The notes under the pieces were generated by a model, which was given only the letters and a program-made list of their open reading frames with translations, was not told the DNA's origin and did not search any database. Below, one piece after another: positions 27,041 through 36,300 of a DNA stretch of 64,000 nt. The translations under genes and the position numbers were made by a program. Positions within the stretch are counted from its first letter, which is position 1; every line of letters begins with the position of its first letter. The DNA comes from Desulfuromonadales bacterium. GTDB lineage: Bacteria > Desulfobacterota > Desulfuromonadia > Geobacterales > Pseudopelobacteraceae. Location: NCBI GenBank assembly GCA_013349325.1, contig DUZX01000011.1, positions 1 to 64,000 on the forward strand. Reading direction: 5' to 3'.

Positions 27041-27544
27041 ATGCCGGTTCAACCGATTTTACGTTATCCGCACCCGGTCTTGAAAAAGTTGTGTCACGAG
27101 GTCAAGCAGATCGATACAAGCATCCATGATCTGGTTCATGATCTGGTGGATACCATGCACGAAGGACCCGGTTCTGTCGGCGTGGCGGCCTCCCAGATCG
27201 GCGTAACACTCCGGGTCTGCGTTGTTGATGTCTCCAAGAATCGTCACGGCAAGGAGAATAACCATGGCCTGCTCTGCATGATCAACCCGGAGATCACCTC
27301 CCGCAGCGGTGTTGCAACCATGCGCGAAGGGTGTATGAGCGTTCCGGATTATACCGGCGATGTTGAGCGTGCAACCGAGATCAGTCTGCAGTTCTGCGAG
27401 CCGGATGGTACCAAGCGGGAAATCATCGCCAGCGGTTTCGAGGCGGTTGCCATTCAGCATGAGATGGATCATCTGGATGGCATTCTCTTTCTGGATAGGG
27501 TTACCAGCATCAAGACCGGACTATTCCGCCGCAAAAATTACTGA
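27041..27544 (+). CDS. def: Peptide deformylase
   Basis: 167 residues with all three family motifs: GVAASQIG, EGCMSVP (metal Cys), and QHEMDHLDG (HExxH metal site). Removes the formyl group from nascent proteins. Two bases separate it from the ACT gene upstream. The location away from fmt is unusual relative to many genomes but not diagnostic. Confidence 0.95.
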   Translation: MPVQPILRYPHPVLKKLCHEVKQIDTSIHDLVHDLVDTMHEGPGSVGVAASQIGVTLRVCVVDVSKNRHGKENNHGLLCMINPEITSRSGVATMREGCMSVPDYTGDVERATEISLQFCEPDGTKREIIASGFEAVAIQHEMDHLDGILFLDRVTSIKTGLFRRKNY

Positions 27545-27555
27545 GGAGGTGATCC

Positions 27556-28104
27556 ATGCCAGAGCTCTTAACCCGTCAGGAGCAGACTGAACTACTGAAG
27601 ATTGCCCGCGATACGATTGTCTCGTATGTTACCAGTGGCCACGTGCCGGTTATCGAATGCAGCCTGCATGGCCTTCACCAGCATGCCGGCTGCTTTGTTA
27701 CCATCAAGCAGAAAGGTGCCTTGCGGGGATGTATCGGTAACTTCATGTCAGATCAACCGCTGTGCCAGCTGGTACAGGAGCTGGCGGTCTCGGCGGCAAC
27801 GCGCGATTCGCGTTTTTATCCGATGAAAACGGCTGACCTGGATGATTTTAAGATCGACATTTCTGTCCTGTCGCCGCTGGTGAAGGCAGCATCAGTTGAG
27901 CAGATCCAGGTTGGTATCCATGGCATCTATATCATTCGAGGGAATTATCGCGGCGTGCTGCTACCGCAGGTCGCTACGGAATATGGCTGGAACCGCGAAC
28001 AATTTCTGCGTCAAACCTGCATCAAAGCCGGACTGCCGGAAAACGTCTGGCAGGGGGAGTGCGATATCTATATTTTCTCGGCCCTGGTTTTCGGGGAAGA
28101 GTAA
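27556..28104 (+). CDS. AMMECR1-domain protein (AmmeMemoRadiSam system protein A)
   Basis: 182 residues. KGALRGCIGNF is the AMMECR1 signature; SAATRDSRFYP and the C-terminal QGECDIYIF also fit. In bacteria it usually travels with a MEMO1-like protein and a radical SAM protein, neither of which is adjacent here. GGAGG lies seven bases before the ATG. Function unresolved. Confidence 0.85.
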   Translation: MPELLTRQEQTELLKIARDTIVSYVTSGHVPVIECSLHGLHQHAGCFVTIKQKGALRGCIGNFMSDQPLCQLVQELAVSAATRDSRFYPMKTADLDDFKIDISVLSPLVKAASVEQIQVGIHGIYIIRGNYRGVLLPQVATEYGWNREQFLRQTCIKAGLPENVWQGECDIYIFSALVFGEE

Positions 28105-28122
28105 GCGCCGCCCGTCCGAGGA

Positions 28123-28584
28123 TCAGCAGGATCGATATTCCTTGGCTGTCATCGAATCAATTTTGACAGAAAAGACTATCACCCTGTCGACCGAAGCATC
28201 GGTAAAAGCGTATTCTCCCGTACTATACTGGTTCATGACAATGGCGAGCGCCATGCGTTTTTCAGCGACATCTTCAATGAAGCGCGGCAAGCCGTAACCG
28301 ATAACGGTCTGATACTGCCAGTCCCAACTGCATGGATTTTCGTGCCTGACAACGCCGTGTTCACGCGTGATCTCAAAACAGACACGACCGCCACGTCTGA
28401 GAATATCAATCATCCGCCCCTCAGACGCCCCATGAAAATAGAGCGTGCCGTCCCGATATCCATAATTGAGCGGAACAACATACGGCTCACCGTCATCAAC
28501 CATTGCCAGTCGGCACACTGTCCCGCCCAGCAGAAGATTCTCCCGCAGATAAACATCTGTAATTTCCCTATCTGATCTTCTCAT
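28123..28584 (-). CDS. Pyridoxamine 5'-phosphate oxidase-family flavoprotein (NimA-like)
   Basis: 153 residues. MRRSDREITD, CRLAMVDDGEPYVVPLNYGY and LYFHGASEGRMIDILRRG are typical of the split-barrel flavin/haem-binding family that includes NimA nitroimidazole-resistance proteins. AAAGGAG lies just before the ATG at 28584, later than the longest frame. The substrate is unknown. Its stop is 19 bases from the converging AMMECR1 gene. Upstream, 28585-28833 has no gene I can support. Confidence 0.85.
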   Translation of the reverse strand: MRRSDREITDVYLRENLLLGGTVCRLAMVDDGEPYVVPLNYGYRDGTLYFHGASEGRMIDILRRGGRVCFEITREHGVVRHENPCSWDWQYQTVIGYGLPRFIEDVAEKRMALAIVMNQYSTGEYAFTDASVDRVIVFSVKIDSMTAKEYRSC

Positions 28585-28833
28585 TGCACTCCTTTCCTGT
28601 AACCCGTTTATGACCATCAGTCGACGACTTGCAATAATCGCACATTTTTACATGAATTTAACCTGGAATTTTAACGATTTCCGGACTATAGTGCTGCTCC
28701 GGCGCGGCGGTATCCGGGCAGTGCCCACCGGTGAGAAGACCCGGTAATGCCGCTTTAAGCTGTTTTTGTCGAATGATGACTGACCACCGCGTTGCGTGAA
28801 TCACACGTCTGATCCTGCTGGAGAATGAGAAAT

Positions 28834-30726
28834 ATGGCACTTATATCACTTCGCGACATAACCCTGGCCTTTGGTGGTCCAGCACTGTTTAACGGCATCA
28901 ACCTGCAGATTGAGCCGGGTGACCGGCTCTGCCTGATGGGGCGCAACGGCAGCGGTAAATCGACGCTGCTGAAACTGATCAGCGGTGATATACCTCCGGA
29001 GAGTGGAGATGTTCAACGCCAGCAGGGGCTCAAGGTGGCTGCTCTTACCCAGGATGTGCCGCAGGATCTGACCGGGAACGTCTTTGACGTCGTTGCCTCC
29101 GGCATGGGGTCGGCTGCCGCCGTTCTGGCTGAGTACCATCATGTGAGTCACCAGCTGACGCATGACTGCAGCGACAAGCTGCTGGCAAAACTGGAAAATC
29201 TGCAGAAAGAGCTGGAGGAGAATGACGGCTGGAACCTGCATCAAGAGGTTGAGCGGGTGCTGAGCCGCCTGGAACTGGATGCCGAGGAGGAGTTCACGGC
29301 TCTTTCAGGCGGAACCAAGCGCCGCGTGCTGCTGGCCCGCGCCCTGATATCGAACCCGGATATCCTGATTCTGGATGAACCGACCAATCATCTCGATATC
29401 GATACCATCCTCTGGCTGGAAGAATTTCTGGCAAAAAACGTCCGGACCGTGCTGTTCGTGACCCATGACCGCGCCTTTGCCCGACGGCTGGCCAACCGCG
29501 TAGCCGAACTTGATCGTGGGCGGATCTATGCGTTTTCGTGCGGCTATGACGAATTTGTGGAACGGCGCGAGGCGTTGCTGGAGGCTGAAATCACCCGCCA
29601 GGCGCTGTTTGACAAGAAGCTGGCCCAGGAAGAGGTCTGGGTACGACAGGGGATCAAAGCCCGGCGGACACGTAATGAAGGGCGTGTCCGGGCGCTGAAA
29701 AAACTGCGTGAGGAATCACGTCAGCGGCGCGAACGGCAGGGTACTGTCAAAATCCAGGTGCAGGTGGCTGATCGCTCCGGGGCGCTGGTGGCTGAAGTGA
29801 ATGGTGTCAGTTTTGGGTATGCCGACAAAACGATCGTGAAAAACTTCTCCACCATGATCATGCGTGGCGACCGGATCGGCATTATCGGTCCGAACGGTTC
29901 CGGCAAGACGACCTTGCTGCGACTGCTGCTGGGTGAGCTGGAACCGCAGCAGGGTCAGCTCAAACCCGGTACCCGCCGCGAGGTAATCTATTTCGATCAG
30001 CTGCGCGAGCAACTGGATCTTGACAAGAGCGTTCAGGAAAATGTCGGCGAGGGGAACGACACCCTGATCATCAACGGGCAATCGCGCCATATCATCGGCT
30101 ATCTGCAGGATTTTCTCTTCTCACCGGAACGGGCACGTTCTCCTGTCAGCATCCTCTCAGGTGGCGAGCGTAACCGTCTGCTGCTGGCAAAACTCTTCAC
30201 CAAACCATCCAACATACTGGTTATGGATGAGCCGACCAACGATCTGGATGCCGAGACACTGGAACTGCTGGAAGATCTGCTGATGGAATACCCCGGCACA
30301 CTGCTGCTGGTCAGTCATGATCGTGAGTTTATCAACAATGTCGTTTCAAGTACGCTGGTGCTAGGGGGAGACGGCTCAGTACGGGAGTTTGTGGGCGGTT
30401 ATGACGACTGGCTCAGTCAGGCGGCGCTGGAGTCTGCCGCCGTTGCTCCTGCCCTTCAAAAACCGGCACCGGAAAAGGGGAAACCTCAGAAAGAAAAAAC
30501 CCGCAAGCTCTCATTCAAGGATGAACGTGAACTGGAGGCGTTGCCGGAGCTGATCGCTGCACGCGAAAAGGAGCAGGAACAGCTGCACAGCCGCCTGGCA
30601 GATCCTGATTTTTACAAAAGCGCCGGTGCAGAGGTCGTTGCGGTTAATGCCCGCCTGGTTGAATTGGAGCAGCAGTTGGAAGCGGCCTTTTTGCGCTGGG
30701 ATGAACTGGAGAGTCTGAAGGGATAA
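28834..30726 (+). CDS. uup: ABC-F family ATPase (Uup-like)
   Basis: 630 residues, soluble, with two ABC modules. The first has GRNGSGKSTLLKL, LSGGTKRRVLLARAL and ILDEPTNHLD; the second has GPNGSGKTTLLRLL, LSGGERNRLLLAKL and VMDEPTNDLD. A Lys/Arg-rich linker joins them, and a charged coiled-coil tail (about 545-628) is the Uup C-terminal domain, which binds nucleic acid in E. coli Uup. No membrane segments, so it is not a transporter. The ATG at 28834 has GGAG ten bases upstream. Confidence 0.9.
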   Translation: MALISLRDITLAFGGPALFNGINLQIEPGDRLCLMGRNGSGKSTLLKLISGDIPPESGDVQRQQGLKVAALTQDVPQDLTGNVFDVVASGMGSAAAVLAEYHHVSHQLTHDCSDKLLAKLENLQKELEENDGWNLHQEVERVLSRLELDAEEEFTALSGGTKRRVLLARALISNPDILILDEPTNHLDIDTILWLEEFLAKNVRTVLFVTHDRAFARRLANRVAELDRGRIYAFSCGYDEFVERREALLEAEITRQALFDKKLAQEEVWVRQGIKARRTRNEGRVRALKKLREESRQRRERQGTVKIQVQVADRSGALVAEVNGVSFGYADKTIVKNFSTMIMRGDRIGIIGPNGSGKTTLLRLLLGELEPQQGQLKPGTRREVIYFDQLREQLDLDKSVQENVGEGNDTLIINGQSRHIIGYLQDFLFSPERARSPVSILSGGERNRLLLAKLFTKPSNILVMDEPTNDLDAETLELLEDLLMEYPGTLLLVSHDREFINNVVSSTLVLGGDGSVREFVGGYDDWLSQAALESAAVAPALQKPAPEKGKPQKEKTRKLSFKDERELEALPELIAAREKEQEQLHSRLADPDFYKSAGAEVVAVNARLVELEQQLEAAFLRWDELESLKG

Positions 30727-30741
30727 GCTGTCGGCAGAAGA

Positions 30742-31485
30742 TCACGGTTTTTTTGCCGGCATCCCCAGCGACTTGTACAGTTCCGATTTTTCGAAGCGAT
30801 CAAAAAACGGGGGCAGGAGTTTGAAGCGGCGTTCCACCATCTCGATCTCATTCTGGTCCCTCATTTTTTTGAGTACGCGTGTCACGGTCTCACGGGTGAT
30901 GTGGACGCGATCGGCAATGCTCTGGTGTGAAAAACTCGCATTGATGATAACCCCGCTGGCGTCACGAATGCCAAGCGTCTTGCTGTAGTGCGCCAGCGTA
31001 GCCCGGATCTTTGATTCGGCGTCGTTGTTGCCGATAATCGAGTGAAACAGCCAGCTTTCCCGCAATCGTCCGCAAAGCGTCTCAATAACCCGCAGCAGCG
31101 CCCCTCTGTCAGTCAGAAAAAAATCATCAAATACCGCTTTTGAAATCATGAGTATTTTGCACGGTTCGCTGGCGATAACCGTCGCAGAATCAGTCTGCCC
31201 GTCAAGCATCCCCATGTCACCGAAACAGTTGCCCGTGTGACGGAGCGCCATAACCCGCTCCTGGCCGTCAACACTTATTTTGACGACTTTGACCTGCCCC
31301 TTCAGAACCACGTACATCTGCGTGTTCTTTTCCTCAGCCATAATTATAATTTCATCTTTGTTATAGCTGTACACGCTTGAGCGCTCCAGCAGCACGGATA
31401 ACTCCTGATCGCTGAATTTTGAAAAAAGCGGAATCTGCTTCAGGATGGAGTGTGTCAGCACTTGATTAAATGTTCTTCGAATCAT
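30742..31485 (-). CDS. Crp/Fnr-family transcription regulator
   Basis: 247 residues. A cyclic-nucleotide-binding-type beta roll (about 18-130; FGDMGMLDG, ATVIASEPC) is followed by a dimer helix and a winged helix with HQSIADRVHITRETVTRVLKKM as the recognition element. It lacks the N-terminal Cys set of oxygen-sensing FNR, so the signal is not an Fe-S cluster of that type. An AT-rich divergent region with a riboswitch-controlled gene lies upstream; control of that gene by this protein is possible but not shown. Confidence 0.9.
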   Translation of the reverse strand: MIRRTFNQVLTHSILKQIPLFSKFSDQELSVLLERSSVYSYNKDEIIIMAEEKNTQMYVVLKGQVKVVKISVDGQERVMALRHTGNCFGDMGMLDGQTDSATVIASEPCKILMISKAVFDDFFLTDRGALLRVIETLCGRLRESWLFHSIIGNNDAESKIRATLAHYSKTLGIRDASGVIINASFSHQSIADRVHITRETVTRVLKKMRDQNEIEMVERRFKLLPPFFDRFEKSELYKSLGMPAKKP

Positions 31486-31670
31486 CGTTTCGTACCCTTT
31501 ATTCGATATTTTGTGACATATATCACAAAATATCGGAAACAGGTATGTAATAAGTTAATCACACCGCATCTGATATAACGTTTTTATATAAATTTGATCT
31601 TTAAAAAATGAATAAGAACAAAACTCTAGTAAATCAAAGGGGGGTGATCTTAACACAATTGCAACAAAAA

Positions 31671-31698
31671 TTTAACGTATATTTAACAAAGGTATACT
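31671..31698 (+). promoter_or_regulatory. Promoter ahead of the riboswitch
   Basis: TTTAAC (31671-31676), 16 bases, TATACT (31693-31698), about 30 bases before the aptamer. The -10 is strong, the -35 weak. The rest of the divergent gap 31486-31670 is AT-rich and gene-free. Confidence 0.5.
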
Positions 31699-31727
31699 GA
31701 ATGAATAAGTTTAAAGAAACCGCTCGT

Positions 31728-31804
31728 GGCAGACGAGAATACTAAACCATTCGCGAGGGTGGGACGGAAAGCCCATTGGGTCTCACGGAGACAGCCGGGT
31801 CGCC
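31728..31804 (+). promoter_or_regulatory. GEMM-I riboswitch, cGAMP-type (GEMM-Ib) variant
   Basis: Seen: the conserved ACTAAACC ... GGTGGGACGGAAAGCC ... GGGTCTC..GAGACAGCCGGGTCGCCG core of the GEMM-I class, with P1 formed by GGC(A)GAC (31728-31734) and GTCGCC (31799-31804). Known: in Vc2 the ligand-contacting position 20 is G for c-di-GMP, and A in Geobacter switches that sense 3',3'-cGAMP. Aligned here, that position is A31741. Downstream, GTGAT...ATCAC around a GCCTGC/GCAGGC hairpin (31815-31849) may be the expression platform; it has no T-run. Controls the RCC1-repeat gene at 31872. Confidence 0.88.
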
Positions 31805-31871
31805 GAAATGTCGCGTGATAACCGGCCTGCTAAAGCAGGCGATAATCACAGCTACGAAAGGAGCATTAACC

Positions 31872-33011
31872 ATGGAAACAAAATATAATCATTTATTCTC
31901 ATTCAGTCTGGTTGCACTCTTCCTGGCATTACCTGCTGCTGCACTGGCGGCAACCCCGTGGTATTCACATGGCACATCACATACTCTGTCAATGACGGAA
32001 GACGGACACGTCTGGTCATTAGGGAGTAACGACTACGGTCAACTGGGCAACGGTACGGTTGGAGGAGAAGCACTGGAACCGAAACAGATCAACGGGCTTA
32101 CGGATGTAGTTGCCGTACGCGCGGGCGGCAATCACTCGGTCGCACTGAAAAAAGATGGCACCGTCTGGACATGGGGCGCCAATGGCTCGGGGCAGCTCGG
32201 AGACAATACGACACGAATTTCATCATCTCCGTATCAAGTAGCAGGCATCAGCGATGTTAAAGCGATAGCTACCGGCAGCAGTCATATTGTTGCGCTGAAA
32301 AATGATGGTACCGTTTGGACCTGGGGCGGAAACGGCTCCGGCCAGATCGGCAACGGCAGCTTTCTGAATTGTAAAACCCCTGTGCAGGTTTCCGGCCTGC
32401 AGAATGTCATCTCAGTTACCGCTGGTGCATTCACGACTGCCGCTTTGAAAAAAGATGGCAGCTTGTGGGCATGGGGTTTTAACGGTCGCGGTCAGCTCGG
32501 AAATGGCAGCAACGAACGCAGCGCCATCCCGCTGCAGGTTCCGGGATTAAATGGTGTCCACGCCGTAGCTGCCGGAGATTGGCACGTAGTAGCTCTCAAA
32601 CATGACGGCACCGTATGGGCCTGGGGCAGCAACCATGACAGCCAGCTTGGCACAGAACAGCTTTCGCACAGCTTTTCTCCCGAACAGGTTCAGGGTGTCA
32701 GCAACATCACCGACATAACCGCTTCTGTTGGACATACGGTTGCTATCGCCAAGAACGACACCGTCTGGGCCTGGGGCGATGCCGGAACCGGCCAGTGGGG
32801 GAACGGAACTTCCGTTGATGGCAGCGTTACCCCGGTTCAGGTTTCAAGCATGAACGGCCCGGTTATCGTTGCTGCGGTTGTTAATCCGGATTCCGTTTTA
32901 CGGGATCATGATTCTCACGACGGCTCATCCATTGTGGCAGATGCCGGATCAAACGGCGGTAAAGTCTCGCACGCCAGATGGTCTGAGGCGTTTATGACCG
33001 CTGCCCGTTAA
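31872..33011 (+). CDS. Secreted RCC1-repeat beta-propeller protein
   Basis: 379 residues. A signal peptide (about 1-28, ending ALAA) is followed by six to seven RCC1 repeats of about 50 residues, each with VALKKDGTVWTWGANGSGQLGD-like cores. These fold as a seven-bladed propeller. The ATG at 31872 has AAAGGAG upstream; a longer frame would run through the riboswitch and is rejected. The last ~45 residues (His/Asp/Ser) depart from the repeat. Role unknown; under cGAMP-type control, a link with surface growth or extracellular electron transfer is a fair guess only. Confidence 0.85.
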   Translation: METKYNHLFSFSLVALFLALPAAALAATPWYSHGTSHTLSMTEDGHVWSLGSNDYGQLGNGTVGGEALEPKQINGLTDVVAVRAGGNHSVALKKDGTVWTWGANGSGQLGDNTTRISSSPYQVAGISDVKAIATGSSHIVALKNDGTVWTWGGNGSGQIGNGSFLNCKTPVQVSGLQNVISVTAGAFTTAALKKDGSLWAWGFNGRGQLGNGSNERSAIPLQVPGLNGVHAVAAGDWHVVALKHDGTVWAWGSNHDSQLGTEQLSHSFSPEQVQGVSNITDITASVGHTVAIAKNDTVWAWGDAGTGQWGNGTSVDGSVTPVQVSSMNGPVIVAAVVNPDSVLRDHDSHDGSSIVADAGSNGGKVSHARWSEAFMTAAR

Positions 33012-33050
33012 TCAACGATCGCGGCAGCTGCCGCTGAAAGCTTCAAAACC

Positions 33051-33090
33051 AGAAACGCCCTGCCGGTAGAGACCGAAGCAGGGCGTTTCT
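33051..33090. terminator. Hairpin after the RCC1-repeat gene
   Basis: A perfect 13-bp stem AGAAACGCCCTGC/GCAGGGCGTTTCT around a 14-base loop, 40 bases after the stop. No long T-run, so a terminator or transcript-end stabiliser. Confidence 0.65.
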
Positions 33091-33128
33091 GCGATAGCCG
33101 TTCATCCTAAAAACGGCAGTTCATGAAC

Positions 33129-33252
33129 CACAGAGCAACTGAGAAACAGAGAAATCAGGCAGTTACATCAACAACTGACATAACTAAAAAAGTGAGTGAC
33201 TTTTTCTCGTTTTATTCTGAAATTTTCTTTGTTTTTGCTCAGTTGCTCTGTG
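33129..33252. repeat. Intergenic inverted-repeat element
   Basis: A perfect 15-bp inverted repeat, CACAGAGCAACTGAG (33129-33143) and its complement (33238-33252), with the imperfect arms extending inward (AAACAGAGAAA against AAACAAAGAAA). The ~94-base centre is AT-rich and has no credible gene. Looks like a non-autonomous intergenic repeat; no target-site duplication is obvious. Confidence 0.65.
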
Positions 33253-33286
33253 TTTCAAATGCTTTTTCTAGGTTTATTCAAGTTGA

Positions 33287-34267
33287 TTATTCAAATCTCG
33301 CCACCAATTCCTGTGACACCGCCACAATACCGATCCCGGTCGGGCAGACCGCATCGCAGCGACCGCAGAGATAACAGCTGATCTCACCCCAGCGTTCCGG
33401 ATCGGCAGCCAGTTTGTGATGAATGCGCCGTCTGCTGCGCAGCGCCTCGCTTCCCATCGGATTATGGCCGCTGGCTTCGCGCATGAACCCGGCTAACTGG
33501 CATGAATCCCACATACGGCTCCGTTCCACGACGTTACGGTAGCGCCAATCCTGAACACCAAAGCAGGTGCAGGTGGGACAAACCAGATTACAGCCGGTAC
33601 AGGCGATGCATCGATCTCCGATCTCCTCCCAGAAAGAGTCCGGCACCCGGTTGGCACGCAGCAGCTCTGACGCCCGCCGGATGATGGCATCGCCTTCATC
33701 GATATGGAACAGTGATTCCGTACGGATTCGCTGTAGAGCACCGCTTCCGGTGCTGTCAGCTATGCTATCGGCAATACTGCCGCCGCTTTCGCTGTAGGGC
33801 ACAACCAGCCAGCAGCTGCCGTCCCAGACAAGTTCAAGGTCGCAGTTTCCTGCCGCCAGCGGCAGCAGAGAACCACCCGCCCCGCAATACCCGGAAACAG
33901 CAACTATCACGGCATTTTCTCGCTGACGAAAATAGAGATCGTCGCGCCAGCCACCGGCGAAGAAACGGTCGATAAACCGGAGGCAATCGAGGTCGCAACG
34001 CGTCAATCCGACCACCAGCAATGGGCGGGCAGGAAGCGGGGTATCCGGAACCTCACCGTCACGGGCAGTGAAAACGACCTCCTGCTGCGGAAAAAAAACT
34101 GCCGTCGGTTTGCTGTCCAGAGCGCCCCCCTGAAGAGCGATCGGTCCATCTTCAAGCGTGCCGATGCTGCGGGTGCCATCTGGCAGCATGACCGGCAGCC
34201 GCAGCTCGAAACTGGTCGCCAGTGCCGCAAAGAAATCCGCAATCCGCTCAGCAGAGAGAAACTTCAT
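33287..34267 (-). CDS. Two-cluster Fe-S subunit (HydB/AsrA-like) of a formate dehydrogenase-type complex
   Basis: 326 residues. The C-terminal half has two [4Fe-4S] motifs, CIACTGCNLVCPTCTC and CYLCGRCDAVCPTGI. The N-terminal part is like the beta subunit of sulfhydrogenases and the A subunit of anaerobic sulfite reductase. It overlaps the catalytic-subunit gene by four bases (ATGA), so it is last in a three-gene operon. It should carry electrons between the molybdopterin subunit and the flavin subunit. Confidence 0.82.
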   Translation of the reverse strand: MKFLSAERIADFFAALATSFELRLPVMLPDGTRSIGTLEDGPIALQGGALDSKPTAVFFPQQEVVFTARDGEVPDTPLPARPLLVVGLTRCDLDCLRFIDRFFAGGWRDDLYFRQRENAVIVAVSGYCGAGGSLLPLAAGNCDLELVWDGSCWLVVPYSESGGSIADSIADSTGSGALQRIRTESLFHIDEGDAIIRRASELLRANRVPDSFWEEIGDRCIACTGCNLVCPTCTCFGVQDWRYRNVVERSRMWDSCQLAGFMREASGHNPMGSEALRSRRRIHHKLAADPERWGEISCYLCGRCDAVCPTGIGIVAVSQELVARFE

Positions 34268-36300
34268 ACGATTCTCCTGATCCGCACCGCACAGACCTTG
34301 AATTCCGGGATGGAGGATTCCGGATCGAGGACATTGTTGGTAAGCGCATTAGCGGCACCTTCGGCAAAATGAAACGGAATAAACACCACTCCCGGTATCA
34401 CCATACCGGTCACCCTCACGGCAACCCTGATTTCACCGCGCCGACTGGCCACCAACACGATGTCATTTTCTCGTACGCCGAGCCGCCCGGCGTCTTCCGG
34501 GTTAATTTCAATGAAGGCACTGCGTTCTTCGCGGTCCAGCAGATGGCTCCGCCTGGTCATGGTTCCGGTATGCCAGTGGAAATAGGTTCGGCCGGTGGTC
34601 AGCACAAAGGGGTAATCGTCATCGGCTGTTTCGTGTGGTGGGCGGTAGTCTGCCGGACTGAAACGCCCCGGGCCGCGCGTGCAGTGGTCAACATGCAAAA
34701 CCGGCGTGCCGGGATGTTTGGCGTCAGGACAGGGCCATTGCAGACCATGCTGATCGAGCCGCTCAAATGAAATGCCGCCGTAGCTGGAGGTGAGTGCAGC
34801 GATCTCTTCCATCACCTGGGCCGGACCGGAGTAGCGCATGCCGCCGTATCCGGCCCGTTCGGCCAGAGCGCAGATAATTTCCCAGTCCGCCAATGCTTCT
34901 CCGGGCGGCTCAAGCGCCTTGCGCAGTCGCTGCACGCGACGCTCAGTGTTGGTAAAAGTGCCCTCTTTCTCGGCGTAACAGGCGGCTGGCAACACCACAT
35001 CGGCCAAGACGGCCGTTTCAGTGAGAAAAATATCCTGCACCACCAGCAGCTCCAGATTCTGCAGGGCTTGCCGGGCATGCGCCTGATCGGGATCCGAGAG
35101 GAGCGGGTTCTCGCCCATGATAAACATACCCTGCAGCTCTCCTGCGGCTGCGGCGTCCATGGCATGCGTCAGCGCTAAACCGGGGCTGCCCGGCAGATCT
35201 GCGACGCCCCAGGCCCGGGCGAATTTTTGGCGCATACCGGGATCGGCCACCGGCTGATAGCAGCTGAAAACATCCGGCAAGGCACCCATGTCGCAGCCCC
35301 CCTGGACGTTGTTCTGCCCCCGCAACGGATTGACCCCGGCGCCGGGTCGTCCCAGGTTTCCGGTCAAAAGCGCAAGCGCTGCACAGCAACGGACATTGTC
35401 GACACCGTGACTATGTTGGGTGATGCCCATCGAGAAGACGATCATGGCATTTTTTGCCTCGGCAAACAGCCTGGCAGCGACAACGATCTCCCCGGCCTCC
35501 AGTCCGGTAATCGCCGCCGCCCGTTCCGGTGTCCACTCACGCAGGTTTTCGGCAAAAGCGGCGTAGTTTTCGGTGCGGTTTTCGATGAAGGGACGATTCA
35601 TGCGACCTTCGGTAATAATAACGTGCATCATCGCATTCAACAGAGCCACATCGCTGCCATTCTTGTGACGCAGATGCAGATCGGCATGCCGGGCCAGGCG
35701 GATGCGGCGGTTATCGGCGACGATCAGTTTCGTTCCGCTTCGCACGGCATTCAGGATGCGGGTTCCGATCAGGGGGTGTTGTTCGGTAGTGTTGGAGCCG
35801 ATGACAAATATCAGGTCGGCCTGGTCGAAGCAGGCGATCGAATTGGTCATCGCCCCGGAACCGAGCGTTTCAGCCAGTCCGAAGACGGTCGAGGAGTGGC
35901 ACAGGCGGGCACAATGGTCTATGTTGTTGGTAAAGAACACCCCCCGCGCCAGCTTCATCAACAGATAATTTTCCTCGTTGGTGGCCTTGGCCGATGAGCA
36001 GAACATTACGGAGTCATGGCCATAACGCTGCTGAATCGACTGCAGTCGTTCAACAACAAGGCCCAGAGCCTCATTCCAGGAGGCAGGCATCAACTCGCCA
36101 TTGCGGCGGATCAGAGGAGTGGTAAGGCGATCAGGATGCTGAACAAACGCAAAGGCGTTCCACCCTTTGACACACAGGCCGCCACGGCTGACCGGATGCG
36201 TGACGCTCGGCTCGACCCCGATCAGACGCCCTCCGTCGCTGACCAGATAGAGCGCACAGCCGGTGCCGCAATAGGGGCAGACAGTCAGGGTCTTTTTCAC
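34264..36300 (-). CDS. Molybdopterin oxidoreductase, formate dehydrogenase alpha-type (Cys form)
   Basis: 678 residues. An N-terminal [4Fe-4S] motif (C8, C11, C15, C43) and the molybdopterin domains typical of formate dehydrogenases follow, with the active-site segment RLCHSS, Cys134-His135, in place of selenocysteine-His. Later motifs (GENPLLSDPDQAH, TNTERRVQ, TGRTYFHWHTGTMTRR) fit FdhA. No Tat signal, so cytoplasmic. It is coupled by four-base overlaps to a flavin/[2Fe-2S] subunit before it and an Fe-S subunit after it, suggesting an NAD(P)-linked, soluble formate dehydrogenase. Other substrates cannot be excluded. Confidence 0.87.
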   Translation of the reverse strand: MKKTLTVCPYCGTGCALYLVSDGGRLIGVEPSVTHPVSRGGLCVKGWNAFAFVQHPDRLTTPLIRRNGELMPASWNEALGLVVERLQSIQQRYGHDSVMFCSSAKATNEENYLLMKLARGVFFTNNIDHCARLCHSSTVFGLAETLGSGAMTNSIACFDQADLIFVIGSNTTEQHPLIGTRILNAVRSGTKLIVADNRRIRLARHADLHLRHKNGSDVALLNAMMHVIITEGRMNRPFIENRTENYAAFAENLREWTPERAAAITGLEAGEIVVAARLFAEAKNAMIVFSMGITQHSHGVDNVRCCAALALLTGNLGRPGAGVNPLRGQNNVQGGCDMGALPDVFSCYQPVADPGMRQKFARAWGVADLPGSPGLALTHAMDAAAAGELQGMFIMGENPLLSDPDQAHARQALQNLELLVVQDIFLTETAVLADVVLPAACYAEKEGTFTNTERRVQRLRKALEPPGEALADWEIICALAERAGYGGMRYSGPAQVMEEIAALTSSYGGISFERLDQHGLQWPCPDAKHPGTPVLHVDHCTRGPGRFSPADYRPPHETADDDYPFVLTTGRTYFHWHTGTMTRRSHLLDREERSAFIEINPEDAGRLGVRENDIVLVASRRGEIRVAVRVTGMVIPGVVFIPFHFAEGAANALTNNVLDPESSIPEFKVCAVRIRRIV

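Noticed and set aside
30742-31485. Oxygen-sensing FNR
   Set aside because: The N-terminal Cys residues needed for the FNR [4Fe-4S] cluster are missing.
31776-31871. N-terminal extension of the RCC1-repeat protein
   Set aside because: It runs through the riboswitch, and the signal peptide starts at 31872 with a clear ribosome site.
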